Source: Minisyncoccota bacterium
Lineage (GTDB): Bacteria; Patescibacteriota; Minisyncoccia; Phycocordibacterales; JACZSL01
Length of the DNA: 24,182 nucleotides
Direction of reading: 5' to 3'
Assembly: GCA_028280145.1 (NCBI GenBank)
Contig: JANQMM010000041.1
Coordinates: 1 to 24,182 of the forward strand
The number at the start of each line of letters is the position of its first letter. Position 1 is the first letter of the stretch. Position numbers and translations under genes: made by a program. Positions 19,563 to 24,182 of the stretch are shown piece by piece. The notes beneath the pieces were generated by a model, which was given only the letters and a program-made list of their open reading frames with translations, was not told the DNA's origin and searched no databases.

Positions 19563-20468
19563 ATGGAAACAAAGATACTCACGATCGTCGGGCCAACAGC
19601 GTCAGGCAAAACAAGCCTCTCCATTGCACTTGCCAAAAGATTTAATGGCGAGATCATTTCCGCTGACTCCCGACAAGTGTATCGCAGACTCGATATTGGT
19701 ACTGAAAAGGTCACTCCGGAAGAAATGCAAGATGTCCCCCATCACCTGATCGACGTTGCTGATCCGCAAGAAACATTTACGGTGTCGGATTTTGTAGCCG
19801 GCGCGAAAAAAGCAATCTTGGACATAACAAATCGAGACAAACTTCCGATTCTGGCAGGAGGCTCGGGTTTTTACATAGATGCCCTGCTCTACAACATCGA
19901 TATCCCACACGTGCCACCCGATCAACAATTAAGAGAAGAGCTTGAAAAGCTGGACACCCATGACCTGTTTGAACAACTGATCAAAAAGGACCCGAAGCGC
20001 GCATCAACGATCGACCCACACAATAAAAGACGTCTCATCCGGGCACTTGAGATCATTGAAGCACTCGGTTCAGTTCCTGAGAACACTCATAATAAAATGA
20101 TATACGACTCATGTATCATCGGAATACAAACCGAAAGCGAAAAACTTGCCGAAAGGATCAGGTCTCGACTAACTGACACAGTGAACAAAGGACTTGTAGA
20201 AGAGGTCAGGAGACTCCGAGCAGAAGGACTTACATGGGAGAGATTGTATGAATTTGGTTTGGAATATCGAATCGTTGCTGATCATGTGCAAGGAAAGATA
20301 CCAGAAAGCGAATTAGTACCCAAGATGATGACCGCCTTACAACAATACGCAAAACGCCAAATGACATGGTTCAAACGAAATCAAGACATTGAATGGTTTT
20401 CGCTTGAAGAGAGGGAAAAAATCGAAGATCGTATAAACGATTTTTTAGGCGGGTCCACTAGGACTTGA
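19563..20468 (+). CDS. miaA: tRNA dimethylallyltransferase
   Basis: MiaA adds an isopentenyl group to A37 of tRNAs reading codons that begin with U. The P-loop is GPTASGKT (10-17), followed by ISADSRQVYRRLDIGT (32-47), the GGSGFY loop (99-104) and DPHNKRRLIRALE (151-163). The family's C-terminal signature region includes a QYAKRQMTWFKR helix. Length (301) is normal. The stop TGA lies inside the antisense strand of tRNA-Trp, so the last codons (GGSTRT) are antisense to the tRNA's 3' end. Both tRNA-Trp and tRNA-Leu(CAA) nearby have A36-A37-A38, the MiaA recognition pattern, so gene and substrates cluster. Confidence 0.96.
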   Translation: METKILTIVGPTASGKTSLSIALAKRFNGEIISADSRQVYRRLDIGTEKVTPEEMQDVPHHLIDVADPQETFTVSDFVAGAKKAILDITNRDKLPILAGGSGFYIDALLYNIDIPHVPPDQQLREELEKLDTHDLFEQLIKKDPKRASTIDPHNKRRLIRALEIIEALGSVPENTHNKMIYDSCIIGIQTESEKLAERIRSRLTDTVNKGLVEEVRRLRAEGLTWERLYEFGLEYRIVADHVQGKIPESELVPKMMTALQQYAKRQMTWFKRNQDIEWFSLEEREKIEDRINDFLGGSTRT

Positions 20469-20521
20469 ACCTAGGACGGCGGTTTTGGAGACCGCTGTTT
20501 TACCAACTAAACTATAGACCC
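20450..20521 (-). tRNA. tRNA-Trp (CCA)
   Basis: Acceptor GGGTCTA/TGGACCC. The D arm is followed by anticodon stem GCGGT/ACCGC closing loop CTCCAAA, giving anticodon CCA. The T arm CTAGG/CCTAG closes TTCAAGT. CCA is not encoded. Nineteen bases at its 3' end overlap the 3' end of miaA on the other strand. Confidence 0.95.
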
Positions 20522-20554
20522 ATGACGATACTCTACCAAGAATCGTCTGTTTTT

Positions 20555-20580
20555 AAAATAACCCCGTACGGGGTTATTTT
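20555..20580. terminator. Terminator at the end of rpmG
   Basis: A perfect 11-bp stem AAAATAACCCC/GGGGTTATTTT with loop GTAC has T-rich flanks. The rpmG stop codon overlaps its base. It separates rpmG from tRNA-Trp. Confidence 0.8.
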
Positions 20581-20746
20581 ATTTTTTCGTCTGCTTGTAG
20601 ATGACGTGTTTTTTCAGCGTCGGGTCGAATTTCTTAAATTCCATTTTTTCCTTATTCTGAGCACCTTTGCTGTTTTTCTTTCGGCGAGTCCAGTAGATGT
20701 GCTTTGACTCCTCTGACTTCATCTTTACCAAATGATCTTGTGACAT
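20579..20746 (-). CDS. rpmG: 50S ribosomal protein L33
   Basis: The 55-residue basic protein has the L33 pattern: a strand ending HIYWTRRKKN (about 16-25), the NKEKMEFKKFDPTLKKH segment (31-47) and VIYKQTKK at the end. It has no cysteines, so it is the zinc-free form of L33. The start at 20746 is the first ATG after a good promoter; the N-terminus is a few residues longer than usual, and M9 is an alternative start. It lies between tRNA-Tyr and tRNA-Trp on the same strand, making a small translation cluster. Confidence 0.9.
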   Translation of the reverse strand: MSQDHLVKMKSEESKHIYWTRRKKNSKGAQNKEKMEFKKFDPTLKKHVIYKQTKK

Positions 20747-20770
20747 GTTCGTATTAGTTATGTGAAGCTA

Positions 20771-20799
20771 ACTATATGGCATTTCTTTACATCGGTCAA
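20771..20799 (-). promoter_or_regulatory. Promoter of rpmG
   Basis: TTGACC (20799-20794) and TATAGT (20776-20771) are spaced by 17 nt, with a predicted leader of about 19 nt that has no ribosome binding site. Confidence 0.7.
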
Positions 20800-20835
20800 G
20801 ATGTATAAAGCCCCGAAAAATTGGTGTTTTTCTTT

Positions 20836-20921
20836 TGGTGCGCCGGGCAGGATTCGAACCTGCGTAGGACAAGTCCGGTGGATTTACAGTCCACTGCGAT
20901 TGACCACTCCGCCACCGACGC
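20836..20921 (-). tRNA. tRNA-Tyr (GUA)
   Basis: Acceptor GCGTCGG/CCGGCGC. Anticodon stem GTGGA/TCCAC closes loop CTGTAAA, giving anticodon GUA. It has a long type II variable arm. The T arm GCAGG/CCTGC closes TTCGAAT. The discriminator A is followed by CCA (20838-20836), so this may be the one tRNA here with an encoded CCA end. The A36-A37-A38 pattern makes it another MiaA candidate. Confidence 0.95.
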
Positions 20922-20924
20922 ATC

Positions 20925-20949
20925 TTCATCAACCCTACGAGTTGATGAA
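20925..20949 (-). other. Stem-loop between the ClpB-type gene and tRNA-Tyr
   Basis: TTCATCAAC (20925-20933) pairs perfectly with GTTGATGAA (20941-20949) around a 7-nt loop. Without a U-tract it is more likely a processing or stabilising element than a terminator, so tRNA-Tyr may be read through from the upstream gene. Confidence 0.5.
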
Positions 20950-20951
20950 AG

Positions 20952-23648
20952 CTATGTTAACACCTTTTCTTTTTTAGTGGAAGATGTTTTCTTTTTCTTC
21001 GAAACTTTTTTCCCTTGCTTTGTCACTTTGAAATCAAGTTCGTCTTTCTTCATATCCACTTCAATCTCTCCTCCCTCCATCACACCCGAAGAGATCATGA
21101 GTGAAGCAACTGTCGTAAGTATCTTCTTTTGGATCAGTCTTTTAAGCGGACGTGCGCCGAATTGCGGATTGTAGCCCTCCTTCGCCAGATACTCAAGCAC
21201 CTTTGGTTTGACAACAAGTGCAATGTTCTTGTTTGCCAAGCGCTCTTTGACGATATTGATCTGCATCTTCACGATCTTCTTGATCGCGGCGGGAGAAAGG
21301 ATGTTGAATATGATGATCTCGTCGAGTCGATTAAGAAACTCCGGACGGAAAAACGAATTGAGGTTATCAAGCACTTTACCCTTCGTGTTTTCGTACTGGT
21401 TCTTATCATCCTCTTGGGAAGAAAAGCCGAGCTTCTGCATTTTCTGGATATGTTCTGCGCCAATATTTGAGGTCAAGATAACGATCGTGTTCTTGAAGTT
21501 TACGGTGCGCCCTTTCGCATCAGTCAAGCGACCGTTATCAAGCACCTGGAGCAAGATGTTGAATACCTCCGGATGTGCCTTTTCGATCTCATCGAACAGA
21601 ATGACCGAGTATGGTCGATGGCGCACCGTCTCAGTAATGGCACCACCCTCTTCATGTCCCACATACCCAGGAGGCGAGCCAATAATCTTGGAGACAGCAT
21701 GCTTTTCCATGTACTCCGACATATCAACACGAATAAGTGCATTTTCATCATCAAACATGAACTCTGCAAGCGCTTTTGTAAGCTCCGTCTTTCCGACACC
21801 GGTCGGACCAAGAAGTAAGAAAGATCCAATCGGTCGGTTTGGGTCGGCAACACCGGCCCGTGAACGCTTAACCGCATCTGCCACAAGCTGCACCGCTTCC
21901 TCTTGTCCGACAATGCGTTTCTGCAGTTCTTTCTCCATGCGAGCAAGTTTTTCTGCCTCCTCTTCAAGCATGCGTGCAACGGGCACCGAGGTCCAACGAG
22001 ACACAACGTCTGCGATATCTTCTTCGGTGATCTCCTCCTTAAGAATGCGACGCGAGCTTTGCAGTTTTTTGAGCCGTTTTGTTTTTATCTGGAGTTCTTT
22101 TTCAAGTTTCGGGATCGCGCCATAGCGGATTTCTGCGGCACGCACCAAGTCAGCAGTCACTTCTGCCGCCTCAGCATCATTACGCAGACCTTCAAGTTGC
22201 TCTTTGATGCCTTTTATCTCGGTAAGGGTCTGTTTTTCGTTTTGCCACTTTAGTTCCAATTCACTTGTCTTTTCACGGAGGTCTGCAATCTCTTTGTCTA
22301 TTTTCTTTGTCCGTGCGATTGCTTTCTTGTTTGCCTTGTCTGAAGCATCTTTCGAGAGCGCCTGTTTTTCGATCTCAAGACGCATGATCTTACGGTGGGC
22401 ATCTTCAAGCGATGGCGGCTTGTTCTCAAGAGAGATCCGAAGTACGGATGCCGCCTCATCGATCAAGTCGATTGCCTTATCAGGCAAAAATCGATCGGTA
22501 ATGTAACGACTGGAAAGGTTCACAGCAGCAACAATAGCATCATCAGTGATATGTACGCCATGGAAGAGTTCATACTTTTCCTTAAGTCCACGCAGGATGG
22601 CAACCGCATCTTCAAGCGATGGCTCTTGTACATGTATCGGCTGGAAACGTCGGGTCAATGCCGGGTCCTTTTCAATGTACTTTTGATACTCCTTGAGTGT
22701 GGTCGCACCGATTGCGCGCAGTTTGCCGCGAGCAAGTGCAGGCTTGAGCATGTTTGACGCATCCATCGAGCCTTCCGCCATTCCCGCTCCAACGATGGTA
22801 TGAATCTCGTCTATAAAGAGTACGGTTTGCCCGTCTGAGCGTTCGATCTCCTTCATTATATTCTTCAGGCGTTCTTCAAATTCACCCCGATACTTGGTAC
22901 CTGCAATCAAGAGACCAAGGTCAAGTGAAAGTAGCTCTTTCCCTTTCAAACTCTCAGGCACATCACCTGTTGCCATTCGTTGGGCAAGCCCTTCGGCAAT
23001 CGCTGTTTTTCCAACACCGGCCTCTCCAATGAAGATCGGATTATTCTTAGTCCGCCTTGAAAGTATCTGTATCGCACGATTGATCTCAGTATCACGGCTG
23101 ATAACCGGATCAAGTTGGTTCTCTGTTGCAAGCTTTGTAAGATTTCTCGTGTATTTTGAAAGAGAACGTCTCTGCTTTGGCGCTCCGGCATCCGTGATGT
23201 TGCTGTTCTTAAGCTCTCGAAGCACATTCATGACATTTTCCTTATCAAGCCTGAATCGGTTGAGCAGTTCTCGTGCCGCACCTGGATGATCGAAAATGGC
23301 AACAAACAGATGCTCTGTCGAAACAAATGAGTCTTCCAGGCTTTGCGCAATCTTGCTTGACGTCTCAAATATCTGAGCTAACTCCGGAGTCAGGTACAAT
23401 TGATACGACGAAGAAAGCACGGAGGAATTTTCCGGCGCTTCGATGGCCTCGAAAAGAGAGTCAGTAAGAAGAATGGTATCAACCTCGAGCTTTTCAAGAA
23501 TCGAGTACACGATACTTTCTTCCTGCAAGACAAGTGGGGTCAGAAGGTGAATTGGACTTACATGGTTTTGACCACGCTCAACAGCAAGCTCGTGCGCTCT
23601 GCGCACTGCTTCTTTTGCTTTTGTCGTAAAATTTCCAAACGGTGTCAT
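20952..23648 (-). CDS. clpB: ClpB-type AAA+ disaggregase with ClpC-like ClpP-docking loop
   Basis: The 898-residue protein has the double Clp-N domain (about 5-145). AAA-1 has GEAGVGKT 208-215, pore KYRG 252-255 and FIDE 278-281. A long coiled-coil middle domain (about 412-535, with [12 protein letters not shown] and [16 protein letters not shown]) has ClpB length and motifs. AAA-2 has GPTGVGKT 614-621, pore GYVG 661-664, LFDE 684-687, [12 protein letters not shown] and GARP 831-834. Between the AAA-2 sensor and arginine finger it reads [22 protein letters not shown] (738-759), matching the ClpC insertion with an LGF tripeptide (740-742) that docks ClpP; true ClpB lacks this. A Lys-rich tail (about 878-898) is extra. 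TATAAT ends 8 nt before the ATG. Annotating it as plain ClpB could hide a ClpP-linked role. Confidence 0.95.
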   Translation of the reverse strand: MTPFGNFTTKAKEAVRRAHELAVERGQNHVSPIHLLTPLVLQEESIVYSILEKLEVDTILLTDSLFEAIEAPENSSVLSSSYQLYLTPELAQIFETSSKIAQSLEDSFVSTEHLFVAIFDHPGAARELLNRFRLDKENVMNVLRELKNSNITDAGAPKQRRSLSKYTRNLTKLATENQLDPVISRDTEINRAIQILSRRTKNNPIFIGEAGVGKTAIAEGLAQRMATGDVPESLKGKELLSLDLGLLIAGTKYRGEFEERLKNIMKEIERSDGQTVLFIDEIHTIVGAGMAEGSMDASNMLKPALARGKLRAIGATTLKEYQKYIEKDPALTRRFQPIHVQEPSLEDAVAILRGLKEKYELFHGVHITDDAIVAAVNLSSRYITDRFLPDKAIDLIDEAASVLRISLENKPPSLEDAHRKIMRLEIEKQALSKDASDKANKKAIARTKKIDKEIADLREKTSELELKWQNEKQTLTEIKGIKEQLEGLRNDAEAAEVTADLVRAAEIRYGAIPKLEKELQIKTKRLKKLQSSRRILKEEITEEDIADVVSRWTSVPVARMLEEEAEKLARMEKELQKRIVGQEEAVQLVADAVKRSRAGVADPNRPIGSFLLLGPTGVGKTELTKALAEFMFDDENALIRVDMSEYMEKHAVSKIIGSPPGYVGHEEGGAITETVRHRPYSVILFDEIEKAHPEVFNILLQVLDNGRLTDAKGRTVNFKNTIVILTSNIGAEHIQKMQKLGFSSQEDDKNQYENTKGKVLDNLNSFFRPEFLNRLDEIIIFNILSPAAIKKIVKMQINIVKERLANKNIALVVKPKVLEYLAKEGYNPQFGARPLKRLIQKKILTTVASLMISSGVMEGGEIEVDMKKDELDFKVTKQGKKVSKKKKTSSTKKEKVLT

Positions 23649-23656
23649 GTTTTTTT

Positions 23657-23662
23657 ATTATA
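23657..23662 (-). promoter_or_regulatory. -10 box of the ClpB-type gene
   Basis: A consensus TATAAT ends 8 nt before the ATG at 23648 in a very AT-rich stretch. No convincing -35 and no heat-shock operator (CIRCE-type) is visible. Confidence 0.5.
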
Positions 23663-23696
23663 TAACCTATTTTTATTTAACTTGTTACGAATACCT

Positions 23697-24182
23697 CTAG
23701 CTTTCAAGCGTTTCGGGTGTGTCTTCTGCCGTCTCGCCAAGTTCTTCACCCGCAGGGCTCTGTGATACAGCTATAACTGACTTGACCACGGAACTTGCAG
23801 TGTAGAGTCCGGGTGTTCCTTCAAGGTCGATCCCGACAATCTCTCCAAAAATATTGACCAGAGGACTTCCCGGAATACTTCCTGCGATGTTGGTTTGTAC
23901 AGAGAGAAGTTTTGATGTGGTTGTTTCACCTTCCACCACATCGCCTTCGATCAAGCTTGCAATAATTCCCATCGAAACACTTGTGCGATCCTCTCCGCCA
24001 AGTGCGATCACAGTCTGTCCAAGTCGAAGAGCGTTCTCGTCTGCAAATGTTGCGGTGCTAAGTGCGAGCGTGTCATCTTCAGTAAGCGGCTCTATCTGTA
24101 TCAACGCTAACGTGTCGTCACTTTGTACCACACTAACCTCATGCAGAACCCCGTCCGGCGTAAGAGCGACAAGCTCTCCAAC
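23697..24182 (-). CDS. HtrA/trypsin-like protein without recognisable catalytic motifs, partial
   Basis: The frame is open to the window edge, so only the C-terminal 161 residues are visible. The alignment to HtrA family proteins is clear by eye: LALIQIEPL, ENALRLGQTVIALGG, SMGIIASL, LLSVQTN and PLVNIFGEIVGID. Where active proteases have DLA(L/V) with the catalytic Asp, this has TLALIQI. Where they have GNSGGPL with the catalytic Ser, it has a shortened SIPGSPL. Both catalytic sites therefore look lost, and no PDZ domain follows; the protein ends in an acidic Glu/Thr/Pro tail. It may be a pseudoprotease that binds substrates or regulates an active partner. The His residue would lie outside the window. 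It is directly upstream of the ClpB-type gene on the same strand. Confidence 0.8.
   Translation of the reverse strand, partial: VGELVALTPDGVLHEVSVVQSDDTLALIQIEPLTEDDTLALSTATFADENALRLGQTVIALGGEDRTSVSMGIIASLIEGDVVEGETTTSKLLSVQTNIAGSIPGSPLVNIFGEIVGIDLEGTPGLYTASSVVKSVIAVSQSPAGEELGETAEDTPETLES

Noticed and set aside
21208..22125. A 305-codon plus-strand frame inside the ClpB-type gene
   Set aside because: It is Ser-rich antisense shadow of a highly conserved AAA+ gene.
1..24182. Recoded TGA (code 25) as in some Patescibacteria
   Set aside because: TGA terminates miaA, the orphan 115-residue gene and the 52-residue peptide at sensible positions, and core genes have no internal TGA.
1..24182. CRISPR array, transposase or integrase gene
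   Set aside because: No regularly spaced repeats and no transposase or recombinase domain could be seen on either strand.

Overview
The window looks like part of a chromosome from a Patescibacteria (Candidate Phyla Radiation) member, most likely of the Parcubacteria group. The reasons are a short DnaX without its zinc module, an RSH protein that ends after its TGS domain, a membrane-anchored Clp-like ATPase paired with a small membrane protein, very tight gene packing, and many start codons placed where transcription itself should begin (leaderless mRNAs). TGA is used as a normal stop (for example in miaA), so the code is standard. The taxonomic call is inference; no rRNA is present.

Left part (1-4190) is accessory. 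It holds a partial FAD oxidoreductase divergent from a small membrane protein across a perfect 12+1+12 palindrome. Next come a structured non-coding RNA with its own promoter and terminator (about 1437-1678) and a 52-residue membrane peptide. Two small nucleotide-metabolism genes follow (Nudix hydrolase and nucleoside deoxyribosyltransferase), separated by repeat modules that carry copies of the 3' end of the adjacent tRNA-Gln gene. A truncated tRNA-Gln copy and an orphan 164-residue gene with an excellent promoter, ribosome binding site and terminator complete the region. It looks like a tRNA-anchored acquisition site.

Middle part (4200-13160) is mostly core and on the minus strand: serS-ftsQ-dus, then two small membrane proteins (one with a histone-H1-like basic tail), dnaX, and a two-gene membrane/Clp-like module. 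dprA is divergent from serS.

Right part (13276-24182) holds topA (with a 61-bp duplication of its 3' end downstream), an orphan 115-residue gene that shares an overlapping promoter region with the RSH alarmone gene, parB convergent with RSH, tRNA-Leu, a peroxiredoxin and miaA. The 3' end of miaA runs antisense into tRNA-Trp. Then come rpmG, tRNA-Tyr, a ClpB-type ATPase that carries a ClpC-type ClpP-docking tripeptide, and the end of an HtrA-like protein lacking the recognisable catalytic motifs.

Together the core genes cover DNA topology, replication clamp loading, transformation-type DNA handling, segregation, cell division, translation (seryl-tRNA synthetase, L33, four tRNAs, two tRNA-modifying enzymes), stress signalling and protein quality control. 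The strongest candidates for new biology are the structured RNA, the repeat/tRNA cassette region, the two unusual Clp ATPases and the overlapping RSH/orphan promoters.
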